Assembly: GCF_002954225.1 (NCBI RefSeq) | Contig: NZ_PPTH01000015.1 | Span: 310,001-374,000 of the forward strand | Direction of reading: 5' to 3' | Source of the DNA: Arthrobacter ruber | GTDB taxonomy: Bacteria; Actinomycetota; Actinomycetes; Actinomycetales; Micrococcaceae | DNA length: 64,000 nucleotides | Shown here: positions 1 to 7,630 of the stretch, piece after piece | Layout: each line of letters opens with the position of its first letter | Position numbering within the stretch: position 1 is the first letter of the stretch | The notes under the pieces: generated by a model | Seen by the model: the letters and a program-made list of their open reading frames with translations, nothing else | Database searches by the model: none | What the model was told of the DNA's origin: nothing | Made by a program: the position numbers and the translations under genes

Positions 1-54
1 GTAGCCCACGGCCGGGCTCAGCTGCAGCAGGCCGTCGTCGAGCGCGTCAGTCAT
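1..54 (-). CDS. 5' end of an unidentified gene (partial)
   Basis: Only the first 18 codons lie in the window. They begin at an ATG that overlaps the TGA of the upstream small membrane protein gene (ATGA overlap), which indicates translational coupling. The visible peptide, MTDALDDGLLQLSPAVGY, is too short to place in a family. Two-component systems of the LytS/LytTR type next to small membrane proteins often sit beside a transporter, so a sodium/solute symporter is possible, but that is inference from context only. Confidence 0.5.
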   Translation of the reverse strand, partial: MTDALDDGLLQLSPAVGY

Positions 55-430
55 CGTCGACGAGGTCCTGGAAGCGCCGCTCGTTGCGGGCCGCGCTGCG
101 CACGTAGAGGACGGCGCACCCGATGACGAGGGGGTAGACCCCGAGGCCGAGGAGCAGCCAGGGGACGGGGACGGTCAGGACGGTGACGCCGTCGATGTCG
201 GGGAAGACCGTGAGCAGTACCGGGATCCCGATGAGGATGACCAGGAAGCCGCCCGCGACCACGAGCGCCAGGCGCAGCTGCGACCGGATGAGGGACTCGA
301 CGAACAGCTGGCCCACCTCGGACTGCTCGGCCATCTCGCGGGCCACGGGGAAGGACGCCCCGGTGGCCCGGGCCGCCGTCCTCGGCGCCGTGACCCGCAC
401 GCGGCGCGGGACGTCGGACTGCTCCTCCAT
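47..430 (-). CDS. Small two-helix membrane protein
   Basis: Predicted 127-residue inner-membrane protein of unknown function. It has a charged N-terminal arm of about 50 residues, a hydrophobic helix at about residues 53-76, a short external loop with DID, a second helix at about 88-110, and a basic then acidic tail ending DLVDDD. The two-helix layout resembles DUF485-type symporter partners such as the one at 2634-3017, but I see no clear sequence match. The start is the ATG for MEEQ; longer in-frame openings run into the response regulator gene. It lies 55 bases downstream of the LytTR regulator and overlaps the next gene by 8 bases, so it is probably the third member of the same transcript. 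Confidence 0.75.
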   Translation of the reverse strand: MEEQSDVPRRVRVTAPRTAARATGASFPVAREMAEQSEVGQLFVESLIRSQLRLALVVAGGFLVILIGIPVLLTVFPDIDGVTVLTVPVPWLLLGLGVYPLVIGCAVLYVRSAARNERRFQDLVDDD

Positions 431-485
431 CACGGGCGCCCGGAAGGGGCCGACCGCCGGCCTGCGCGCTGCATCCTGCCCGCCG

Positions 486-1205
486 TCAGGAGCTCGGGCG
501 GAGGCGCGTGGCCTCGAGCTTCTCGCGGACGTCGGGCAGGTGCCGCCGGCTGACCGGCAGCTCGGCGTCCCCGACGAACAGGCTCGCACGGCCCGCGCCC
601 ATCCGGACCTTCCGCACCTGGTCCATGGCGACGAGGTAGGAGCGGTGCGTGCGGAGGAACCCGGCCTCGGCCCACTGGCGCTCGAGGTCGCTGAGCGGGA
701 TGCGGATGAGGTAGCTGGCCTCGGCGGTGTGCAGGCGCGCGTAGTCGCCCTGAGCCTGGACGTAGCGGACGTCGTCGCGCCGGATCATCCGGCTGACGCC
801 GCCCTGGTCCACGGTGATGACCTCCGGCGCCGGCGTCGAGCCCTCCATGAGCTCGCAGACGCGCCGCACTGATTCCGCGAGGCGTTCGGTCCGCACGGGC
901 TTCAGGAGGTAGTCGACGGCGCGCAGCTCGAAAGCCTCGAGGGCGCGGTCCTCGTCGGCGGTGACGAACACGACGGCGGGTGGACGCGCGAAGCGGGAGA
1001 TGACCCGGGCGATGTCGAGCCCGGACAGGGACGGCATGTGGATGTCGAGGAACAGGGCGTCGACGCTGTGCTGCTCGAGGGCCCGCAGGGCCTGCGCCCC
1101 GCTGGAGGCGCGGTGGATGGTGCCGATCCGGGCGTCCTTGCCGAGCAGAAAGGCCAGTTCCTCGACGGCGGGGAGCTCATCGTCGGCGATGACAACATTG
1201 ACCAT
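486..1205 (-). CDS. LytTR-family response regulator
   Basis: A 239-residue response regulator. The receiver domain covers about residues 1-120, with the acidic pocket at residues 8-10 (DDE), the phospho-acceptor Asp54 in LFLDIHMP, and Lys102 in LLKPV. A LytTR DNA-binding domain follows at about 130-235 (ITVDQGG, then YVQAQGDYARLHT and FLRTHRSYLVAM). LytTR proteins bind pairs of direct repeats upstream of their targets. The gene is 19 bases downstream of the histidine kinase and is its evident partner. The likely targets are the adjacent transport genes, either the leftward gene at the window edge or the divergent DUF485-actP pair. The start is the ATG for MVNVV; upstream in-frame codons lie inside the kinase gene. 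Confidence 0.93.
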   Translation of the reverse strand: MVNVVIADDELPAVEELAFLLGKDARIGTIHRASSGAQALRALEQHSVDALFLDIHMPSLSGLDIARVISRFARPPAVVFVTADEDRALEAFELRAVDYLLKPVRTERLAESVRRVCELMEGSTPAPEVITVDQGGVSRMIRRDDVRYVQAQGDYARLHTAEASYLIRIPLSDLERQWAEAGFLRTHRSYLVAMDQVRKVRMGAGRASLFVGDAELPVSRRHLPDVREKLEATRLRPSS

Positions 1206-1224
1206 GCGTCCTAGGTTACGCGGT

Positions 1225-2412
1225 TCATGCCCGGTGATCGGGCTGCGACTTGGGCACGCGCATGGTGATGAGCGTCCCGGCGCCGGGGGCGGTGTCGATG
1301 ATGAGTCCGTGGTCGTCGCCGTACACCTGGCGCAGGCGCGAGTCGACGTTCCGCAGGCCAACGTGCACGTCCTCGGTGTGTCCGGCGAGGACCGAGCGCA
1401 GGTGGTCGGGGTCGATCCCCACGCCGTCGTCCTCGATGGTCACCTCGGCGAACGCGCCGACATCGTGCGCGGTGATGGTGATGTTCCCGACGCCGTCCTT
1501 CGAGTCCAGGCCGTGGCGCACCGCGTTCTCGACGAGGGGCTGGAGGCTGAGGAAGGGGATGACCGTGCTGAGGACCTCGGGACCGATCTCGAGGCTGACC
1601 CGGAGGCGGTCCCCGAACCGCGCGCGTTCGAGCAGCAGGTAGCGGTCGATGCTGCGCAGTTCCTCGGCCACCGTGGTGAAGTCGCCGTGGCGGCGGAACG
1701 AGTAGCGGGTGAAGTCGGCGAACTCCACCACCAGCTCGCGCGCCCGCTGCGGATCGGTGTTGATGAAGGACGCGATGGCGTTGAGCGAGTTGTAGATGAA
1801 GTGCGGGCTGATCTGCGCGCGCAGGGCCCGGACCTCCGCCTCCGCGAGCAGCCGGCGGGAGGAGTCCAGTTCCGCCAGTTCCACCTGCGTGGACACCCAC
1901 CCGGCGAGTTCGTTGGTGGCGCGGACGAGCCCGGCGTTGACGTCGCCGGCGAAGGCGCCGACCGTACCCACCACGCGGTCGTCCACGCGGACGGGGGAGA
2001 GGACCAGCTCGCCGAGGCCCGGCAGGCCCGCGTCCTCGAGGCGCTGGCGCCGGACGATCTGCGTGCGGCCGCTCTCGAGGACCCGGCGGACGAGCGGCAT
2101 CACGTCCGGCGGGGTGCCCCGCCCGCCGTCCCACGCCAGGACGCCGGCGTCGTCGCTCATCATGAGGATGTCGCACCGCAGGAGCCCCCGCAGGTGCCGG
2201 CTGGCCTTCGAGGCACCCGACGGCGTCAGGCCCTCGCGCAGGTGTTCCGAGGCGAGGGCTGCCGTGTGCAGGGTGGCGTAGGTGGCGCGGTCGGCGTCGG
2301 AGCCGAGGTCCCGGTAGGAGCGCGAGAGCCGGAATCCGAGCGAGGCCACGACGGCGAGGGTGATGACGGCCACGGCGCACACCAGTGCGGTGTCGACGGC
2401 GGCGCTGAACAT
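1225..2412 (-). CDS. LytS-type sensor histidine kinase
   Basis: A 395-residue membrane-anchored kinase. One N-terminal transmembrane helix (residues 8-28) is followed by a GAF-like sensory region (about 60-175), a His_kinase domain with the phospho-acceptor His204 in ISPHFIYNSLNAI, and a HATPase domain with the N box PLVENAVRHGL and G boxes DDGVGI and GLRNVDSRL. The ligand is unknown. By analogy with the sensors of organic acids in this family, and because acetate-symporter genes are divergent, a carboxylate signal is plausible. A TACGCT hexamer ends 6 bases before the ATG (2419-2424), consistent with a leaderless transcript. Confidence 0.92.
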   Translation of the reverse strand: MFSAAVDTALVCAVAVITLAVVASLGFRLSRSYRDLGSDADRATYATLHTAALASEHLREGLTPSGASKASRHLRGLLRCDILMMSDDAGVLAWDGGRGTPPDVMPLVRRVLESGRTQIVRRQRLEDAGLPGLGELVLSPVRVDDRVVGTVGAFAGDVNAGLVRATNELAGWVSTQVELAELDSSRRLLAEAEVRALRAQISPHFIYNSLNAIASFINTDPQRARELVVEFADFTRYSFRRHGDFTTVAEELRSIDRYLLLERARFGDRLRVSLEIGPEVLSTVIPFLSLQPLVENAVRHGLDSKDGVGNITITAHDVGAFAEVTIEDDGVGIDPDHLRSVLAGHTEDVHVGLRNVDSRLRQVYGDDHGLIIDTAPGAGTLITMRVPKSQPDHRA

Positions 2413-2548
2413 GGTCCCAGCGTATCGTCAGCCGCCGAGCCCCCGACCGTGCCGTTCGTCGCGCTTCGGGACCGTTCGGCGCACCCCGCTGTACGCTCAC
2501 CGATGCGCGGCATGGCGGACGTGGCACCGCGCCGCCGTGGTGCCGCAG

Positions 2549-2564
2549 AGTGATGGGAGTCACA
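2549..2564. promoter_or_regulatory. Candidate CRP/GlxR site upstream of DUF485-actP
   Basis: AGTGATGGGAGTCACA matches the CRP/GlxR consensus TGTGA-N6-TCACA at every symmetric position except the first base. It lies 70 bases upstream of the DUF485 start, in the 221-base divergent region (2413-2633) between the kinase and the DUF485 gene. Acetate uptake and activation genes are known GlxR targets in corynebacteria, so cAMP-dependent control of this operon is a reasonable inference. I saw no other clear element in this interval apart from the kinase -10 hexamer. Confidence 0.6.
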
Positions 2565-2633
2565 CCGGCGTGCCCTCCTGCGCGGCCGTCCTCGCCGCTC
2601 CGTGCCCGGGTGACTCCCCGAGAAGGAGGAATC

Positions 2634-3017
2634 ATGGGTTCGCACCCGATAGGGCCGGCCGCCGGCTCCGGTGCTGCCGTGGACTTCACCGAAGTCCAGC
2701 AGACCGAGCAGTTCAGGGAACTGCGCAAGCGCCACCGCAGTTTCGTCTTCCCCATGGCAGTGTTCTTCCTGCTCTGGTACTTCGCCTACGTGCTGCTCGC
2801 CGACTACGCTCACGAGTTCATGGCCACGCCGGTCTTCGGCAACATCAACATCGGCATCATCCTGGGGCTGCTGCAGTTCGTCAGCACCTTCGCCATCACC
2901 ATGTGGTACGTCAGCTACGCCAACAGGCGCCTCGACCCGATCGCCGCAGAGCTGCGGCACGAGCTCGAGGAAGCGGCGCCCGAAGCCTTCATCGACCCCG
3001 CAGGAGACAAGAAGTGA
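2634..3017 (+). CDS. DUF485 membrane protein, symporter partner
   Basis: A 127-residue DUF485 protein with two transmembrane helices (about residues 45-65, FVFPMAVFFLLWYFAYVLLA, and 82-103) and charged ends. DUF485 proteins (YjcH in E. coli) are encoded with acetate permeases of the ActP type and are thought to assist them; their exact role is unsettled. The start is fixed by a strong AGAAGGAGGA ribosome-binding site 4 bases before the ATG. Its stop codon overlaps the GTG of actP, so the two are translationally coupled. Confidence 0.93.
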   Translation: MGSHPIGPAAGSGAAVDFTEVQQTEQFRELRKRHRSFVFPMAVFFLLWYFAYVLLADYAHEFMATPVFGNINIGIILGLLQFVSTFAITMWYVSYANRRLDPIAAELRHELEEAAPEAFIDPAGDKK

Positions 3018-4651
3018 GCATTCTCCCCAGCGCGGCCGTCCGCGTGCCGCTCCAGACCGCCGAGACCACCACCGTGGGCTCGCCGCTGCTGAACATCGCC
3101 ATCTTCGGCCTGTTCGTCGCGATCACCCTGGTGATCGTGCTCCGGGCCAGCCGCAACAACAAGACGGCGGCCGACTACTACGCCGCCGGCCGGTCCTTCA
3201 CCGGCGGACAGAACGGCACCGCCATCGCGGGCGACTACCTCTCCGCGGCGTCGTTCCTCGGCATCGTGGGCGCCATCGCCATCAACGGCTACGACGGCTT
3301 CCTCTACTCGATCGGATTCCTCGTCGCGTGGCTCGTGGCCCTGCTGCTCGTCGCCGAGCTGCTCCGCAACACCGGCAAGTTCACGATGGCGGACGTGCTG
3401 TCCTTCCGCCTCAAGCAGCGCCCGGTCCGCATCGCCGCCGCCATCACCACGCTGGCGGTCTGCTTCTTCTACCTGCTCGCCCAGATGGCGGGCGCGGGCG
3501 GCCTCGTCTCGCTCCTGCTCGGGATCGACGACCGCCTCGGCCAGTCCGTGGTCATCACGGTGGTCGGCGTCCTGATGATCATGTACGTGCTGATCGGCGG
3601 CATGAAGGGCACCACCTGGGTGCAGATCATCAAGGCATGCCTGCTGATCGCCGGAGCGTTCATCATGACCGTCTGGGTGCTGGCGCTGCACGGCTTCAAC
3701 CTCTCCACGCTGCTCGGCGCGGCCATCGAGACCTCCGGCAACGCCGCGATCACGAGCCCCGGCCTGCAGTACGGCGTCAGCGCCACCACGCGCCTGGACT
3801 TCCTGTCCCTGGCGCTGGCCCTGGTGCTCGGCACGGCAGCCCTGCCGCACGTGCTGATGCGTTTCTACACGGTGCCCACGGCCAAGGAGGCCCGCCGGTC
3901 GGTGGTCTGGGCCATCTGGCTCATCGGCGCGTTCTACCTGTTCACGCTCGTCCTCGGTTACGGCGCCAGTGCGCTGATCGGCGCGGACCGCATCAAGGCC
4001 GCACCCGGCGGCGTCAACTCGGCGGCTCCGCTCCTGGCCTACGAGCTCGGCGGGTCGATCCTGCTCGGACTCATCTCCGCGGTCGCGTTCGCCACGATCC
4101 TCGCGGTCGTCGCGGGGCTGACCATCACGGCGGCCGCCTCCTTCGCCCACGACATCTACGCGAGCGTCATCCGCAAGGGCAAGGTCAACCCCGACGGCGA
4201 GGTGAAGGTGGCACGCCGCACGGTGATCGTCATCGGCCTGCTCTCGATCGCCGGCGGCATCGGAGCACAGGGGCAGAACGTCGCGTTCCTCGTGGCGCTC
4301 GCCTTCGCCGTGGCGGCCAGCGCGAACCTGCCCACCATCCTGTACTCCCTCTTCTGGCGGAAGTTCAACACGCAGGGCGCCATCTGGAGCATGTACGGCG
4401 GGCTCGGCTCGGCCATCCTGCTGATCGCACTCTCGCCCGTGGTCTCCGGCGGTGCGACGTCGATGATCAAGGGGGCGGACTTCTCGGTGTTCCCGCTCAG
4501 CAACCCGGGCATCGTCTCGATCCCGCTGGCGTTCTTCCTCGGCTGGCTGGGCACCGTCCTGTCCCGCACCGAGGAGGACCCGATGAAGCAGGCCGAGATG
4601 GAGGTACGCTCGCTCACCGGCGTGGGCGCCGAGAAGGCCACCGACCACTGA
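3014..4651 (+). CDS. actP: Cation/acetate symporter, SSS family
   Basis: A 545-residue sodium:solute symporter with about 13 transmembrane helices. The SSS hallmarks are visible: the N-terminal AADYYAAGRSFTGGQNG followed by AGDYLSAASFLG, the central LGTAALPHVLMRFYTVP signature, and a conserved basic loop VPTAKEARRSV. Length and motifs match ActP, which imports acetate and other short carboxylates with a cation. The start is the GTG at 3014, overlapping the DUF485 stop, with GGAGACAAG as ribosome-binding site. Substrate specificity (acetate versus pyruvate or propionate) cannot be read from sequence. Confidence 0.93.
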   Translation: MSILPSAAVRVPLQTAETTTVGSPLLNIAIFGLFVAITLVIVLRASRNNKTAADYYAAGRSFTGGQNGTAIAGDYLSAASFLGIVGAIAINGYDGFLYSIGFLVAWLVALLLVAELLRNTGKFTMADVLSFRLKQRPVRIAAAITTLAVCFFYLLAQMAGAGGLVSLLLGIDDRLGQSVVITVVGVLMIMYVLIGGMKGTTWVQIIKACLLIAGAFIMTVWVLALHGFNLSTLLGAAIETSGNAAITSPGLQYGVSATTRLDFLSLALALVLGTAALPHVLMRFYTVPTAKEARRSVVWAIWLIGAFYLFTLVLGYGASALIGADRIKAAPGGVNSAAPLLAYELGGSILLGLISAVAFATILAVVAGLTITAAASFAHDIYASVIRKGKVNPDGEVKVARRTVIVIGLLSIAGGIGAQGQNVAFLVALAFAVAASANLPTILYSLFWRKFNTQGAIWSMYGGLGSAILLIALSPVVSGGATSMIKGADFSVFPLSNPGIVSIPLAFFLGWLGTVLSRTEEDPMKQAEMEVRSLTGVGAEKATDH

Positions 4652-4676
4652 CCGGATCGGCTCCTCGAGCCGACAG

Positions 4677-4709
4677 GAGGCCGTCCCACCCTCGCGGTGG
4701 GGCGGCCTC
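4677..4709. terminator. Bidirectional terminator between actP and the Lrp gene
   Basis: A 14-base-pair stem (arms 4677-4690 and 4696-4709, one G-U pair) with a CTCGC loop lies between the converging actP and Lrp-type genes. There is no T-tract, as is usual for high-GC actinobacterial terminators, so intrinsic activity is probable but not certain. Confidence 0.7.
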
Positions 4710-4729
4710 GTGCGTGGAGGCCGGACGCT

Positions 4730-5206
4730 TCAGGGCGCCGTGCGGGGACCGCGGGCGAGCAGCGGCTCCACGCGGAACGGGATGAGCTCGCCCATCGCGA
4801 GCGAGGTGTCGCACCGCTCCACGCCGTCGCAGGCGAGGATCTTGCCGTTGATGCGGAAGAGGTCCTCGGCGTCGACGGCGACCACCCGCACCAGGATGTC
4901 GGCCTGGCCCGTCAGTCCGAAGGCCTCGATGACCTCGGGCACCGCCGCGATGCTCCGCGTGATGGCCGCCAGCTTCTGCTGCTGCACGTGGACGTGGATG
5001 AACGCGGTCAGCGGATAGCCGAGCGACGCCGTGTTGATGCGCCGCTCGAACGAGAGGAAGACCGATTTCTTCTCGAGCTGCGCCATCCGTGCCTGGACGG
5101 TGTTCCGGGACAGCCCCAGCTTCTGCGCGAGGGCGACGACCGTGCGCCGGGGGTCCTTGGCCATCGCCTGCAGCAGGCGTGTGTCGGTGAGGTCCAGGGG
5201 TTGCAT
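4730..5206 (-). CDS. Lrp/AsnC-family transcriptional regulator
   Basis: A 158-residue Lrp/AsnC protein. An N-terminal winged helix-turn-helix (about residues 1-60, with TVVALAQKLGLSRNTVQARMAQLE) is followed by the RAM/effector domain (about 65-145, with AFIHVHVQQQKL and ILVRVVAVDAEDL). It is divergent from the branched-chain 2-oxoacid dehydrogenase operon, so it is the likely local regulator, responding to branched-chain amino or 2-oxo acids (BkdR-like role, inferred). The start is taken at the ATG of MQPLDL; a GTG six codons upstream is possible. A palindrome covers the start codon, which suggests autoregulation. Confidence 0.9.
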   Translation of the reverse strand: MQPLDLTDTRLLQAMAKDPRRTVVALAQKLGLSRNTVQARMAQLEKKSVFLSFERRINTASLGYPLTAFIHVHVQQQKLAAITRSIAAVPEVIEAFGLTGQADILVRVVAVDAEDLFRINGKILACDGVERCDTSLAMGELIPFRVEPLLARGPRTAP

Positions 5207-5249
5207 AGTGCGCAACGCTAACACGCCCGTTCGTGCCCGAATAGTGCAA
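5201..5249. promoter_or_regulatory. Candidate Lrp-type operators in the lrp-bkd divergent region
   Basis: An imperfect palindrome TTGCATAGTGCGCAA occupies 5201-5215, over the regulator start codon. A second copy of its core, ATAGTGCAA, lies at 5241-5249, 40 bases away on the bkd side. Lrp proteins bind spaced 15-base sites cooperatively, which fits this layout. The assignment to the neighbouring Lrp protein is inference. Confidence 0.5.
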
Positions 5250-5273
5250 TCTGCTCAGTCGAAGCGACAACGG

Positions 5274-5306
5274 TTGTGCCACCTGTTCCCTGTGAGTAGG
5301 GTCACA
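5274..5306 (+). promoter_or_regulatory. bkd promoter with perfect CRP/GlxR site
   Basis: TTGTGC (5274-5279), a 17-base spacer and TAGGGT (5297-5302) form a plausible sigma-A promoter for the operon. TGTGAGTAGGGTCACA (5291-5306) is an exact TGTGA-N6-TCACA match that contains the -10 hexamer. A CRP/GlxR protein bound here would block polymerase, so repression is the expected mode. The leader to the E1alpha ATG would be about 85 bases. Confidence 0.65.
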
Positions 5307-5393
5307 TTCACTCAGGGTAAAGGCGCCCGGAGCCCCTCCCGCCGTGCTGACAGGCCGGCGGAGGGTCGCCTGCGAGGACGAAGGTTGCGTGCA

Positions 5394-6596
5394 ATGGCTC
5401 AGGATGGCATCCTGCCGGGATCGGGATCCGAGGAGAGGGTCGAGGCCCCCGGGGAGACGGCCGGACAGACGGGCGGTACGGTCCACCCCGGACCCTCCCG
5501 CCCCGGCGCGGACGAGCCGGTCCAGCTCATCGACTCCTCCGGCGTCCGGCACCCGCACGACCACTACGACGCCCTCGTGGCCGACGTCGACGGCCCCGCC
5601 CTGCAGAAGCTCTACGAGGACATGGTGGTGGTGCGGCGCATCGACGCCGAGGCCACCGCGCTGCAGCGCCAGGGGGAGCTCGCGCTCTGGCCCCCGCTGC
5701 TCGGCCAGGAGGCGGCGCAGATCGGATCCGGCCGGGCCCTGCGATCCGACGACTTCGTCTTCTCCAGCTATCGCGAGAACGCCGTCGCCTACTGCCGCGG
5801 GGTGGACCTCGCGGACATCCTGCGCGTCTGGCGCGGCAACGCCTCCTCGGGCTGGGACCCCTACACCATCAACATGGCGACGCCGCAGGTCATCATCGGG
5901 GCGCAGACCCTCCACGCCACCGGCTACGCCATGGGCATCCTCAACGACGGCGCCGACGCCGTCGCCGTGACCTACTTCGGCGATGGCGCCACGAGCCAGG
6001 GCGACGTCAACGAGGCGATGGTCTTCGCCGCCAGCTACCAGGCGCCGGTGGTGTTCTTCTGCCAGAACAACCACTGGGCCATCTCGGAGCCGGTGGGGCT
6101 GCAGGCCCACGTGCCCATCGCGCGCCGCGCTCCCGGCTTCGGCATCCCCTCGGTGCGGGTCGACGGCAACGACGTTCTCGCATGCCTGGCCGTGACCCGC
6201 GAGGCCCTCGCCAGGGCACGCTCGGGCGGCGGACCCACCTTCATCGAGGCCGTGACCTACCGCATGGGACCGCACACGACGGCGGACGACCCGACGCGCT
6301 ACCGCGACGCCAACGAGCTCGAGGACTGGGCGGCCCGCGACCCGCTGGCGCGGCTCGCCACGCTGCTGGACTCGCGCGGCCTGCTCGAGGCCGACTACAC
6401 GGACGCGGTGAAGGCGAAGGCCGACGCCGTCGCCGCCGAACTGCGTGAGGGCTGCCTCTCGATGCCGGAACCGGCGCCGTCGGACGTCTTCCGGCACGTC
6501 TACAGCGAGCCCAACTCCTGGCTGGAGCGCCAGCAGGACCACTACGAGCGCTACCTCGCCTCCTTCACCCCCGCACCGCAGGAAGGACCCCGCTGA
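5394..6596 (+). CDS. bkdA: Branched-chain 2-oxoacid dehydrogenase E1 alpha
   Basis: A 400-residue thiamine-diphosphate-dependent E1 alpha subunit. The ThDP/Mg motif runs from GDG (196-198) to NN (225-226) with the usual spacing, and the phosphorylation-loop region YRMGPHTTADDPTRYRD is present. E1 decarboxylates the 2-oxoacid and acylates the E2 lipoyl group. The stop overlaps the ATG of E1 beta. The family cannot be split safely from pyruvate dehydrogenase by sequence alone; the divergent Lrp regulator, the nearby leucine-catabolic operon and the matching M. tuberculosis gene set favour branched-chain substrates. The first 40 residues are low-complexity and may not be structured. No E3 gene is nearby. 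Confidence 0.85.
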   Translation: MAQDGILPGSGSEERVEAPGETAGQTGGTVHPGPSRPGADEPVQLIDSSGVRHPHDHYDALVADVDGPALQKLYEDMVVVRRIDAEATALQRQGELALWPPLLGQEAAQIGSGRALRSDDFVFSSYRENAVAYCRGVDLADILRVWRGNASSGWDPYTINMATPQVIIGAQTLHATGYAMGILNDGADAVAVTYFGDGATSQGDVNEAMVFAASYQAPVVFFCQNNHWAISEPVGLQAHVPIARRAPGFGIPSVRVDGNDVLACLAVTREALARARSGGGPTFIEAVTYRMGPHTTADDPTRYRDANELEDWAARDPLARLATLLDSRGLLEADYTDAVKAKADAVAAELREGCLSMPEPAPSDVFRHVYSEPNSWLERQQDHYERYLASFTPAPQEGPR

Positions 6597-7630
6597 TGTC
6601 CACCATGACCTTCGGCCGTGCGATCAATGCAGGCCTGCGCCGCGCCATGGACAACGACCCCAAGGTGGTCCTCATGGGCGAGGACATCGGCAAGCTCGGA
6701 GGGGTCTTCCGGATCACCGACGGGCTGCAGAAGGATTTCGGCCCGCACCGCGTCCTCGACAGCCCGCTGGCCGAGGCCGGCATCATGGGCACCGCCGTCG
6801 GCATGGCCTACCGCGGGTACCGCCCGGTGGTGGAGATCCAGTTCGACGGCTTCATCTACCCGGCGTTCGACCAGATCGTGTGCCAGGTGGCGAAGCTGCA
6901 CTACCGCACGCAGGGCGCGGTGAAGATGCCCATCACCATCCGCGTGCCCTTCGGCGGCGGCATCGGCTCGCCCGAGCACCACTCGGAGTCGCCCGAGGCG
7001 TACTTCACCCACACCTCCGGCCTGCGCGTGGTCAGCGTCTCGAACCCGCAGGACGCCTACACGATGATCCAGCAGGCCATCGCCAGCGACGACCCCGTGC
7101 TGTACTTCGAGCCCAAGCGCCGCTACCACGTCAAGGGCGAGGTGGACGAGGCAGCGGATCCCGCGTCGTCGGACATGGGGGCCGCACGCGTGGTCACCGA
7201 GGGGACGGACGTCACGCTCGTGACCTACGGCCCGCTCGTGCCGACCGCCCGCGATGCCGCCGTCGCCGCGTCCGACGACGGCACCTCGATCGAGGTCATC
7301 GACCTCCGGTCGCTCGCCCCGATCGACTTCGCGACCGTCGAGGCGTCCGTCCGCAAGACCGGCCGGCTCGTCGTCACGCACGAGGCCGCGCAGTCCGGCG
7401 GGCTCGGTGCGGAGATCGCCGCGAGCATCACGGAGCGGTGCTTCGACTACCTCGAGCACGCCCCCGTGCGCATCACGGGCTTCGACATCCCCTACCCGTA
7501 CTCCAAGCTCGAGTTCCACCACCTCCCGGACCTCGACCGGATCCTCGACGGTGTGGACCGCGTGATGCGCCGACCGAACTCCCTGAGCGGGCTCGAGGGC
7601 GCGCCCACCCCCCAAGGAGCAGCACAGTGA
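6596..7630 (+). CDS. bkdB: Branched-chain 2-oxoacid dehydrogenase E1 beta
   Basis: A 344-residue transketolase-like E1 beta subunit that pairs with E1 alpha in an alpha2-beta2 E1. The cofactor-contacting glutamate is Glu29 in VLMGEDIGKLGG. The middle region carries RVPFGGGIGSPEHHSESPEA and the C-terminal domain DLRSLAPIDFATVEASV, both typical of branched-chain and pyruvate E1 beta chains. The ATG overlaps the E1 alpha stop (TGATG), and the gene ends overlapping the GTG of E2, so all three are translationally coupled. Confidence 0.88.
   Translation: MSTMTFGRAINAGLRRAMDNDPKVVLMGEDIGKLGGVFRITDGLQKDFGPHRVLDSPLAEAGIMGTAVGMAYRGYRPVVEIQFDGFIYPAFDQIVCQVAKLHYRTQGAVKMPITIRVPFGGGIGSPEHHSESPEAYFTHTSGLRVVSVSNPQDAYTMIQQAIASDDPVLYFEPKRRYHVKGEVDEAADPASSDMGAARVVTEGTDVTLVTYGPLVPTARDAAVAASDDGTSIEVIDLRSLAPIDFATVEASVRKTGRLVVTHEAAQSGGLGAEIAASITERCFDYLEHAPVRITGFDIPYPYSKLEFHHLPDLDRILDGVDRVMRRPNSLSGLEGAPTPQGAAQ

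Noticed and set aside
2915-4648. A 577-codon minus-strand frame opposite actP
   Set aside because: Shadow of the symporter gene; composition rich in His, Asp, Gln and Arg with no membrane helices or domains.
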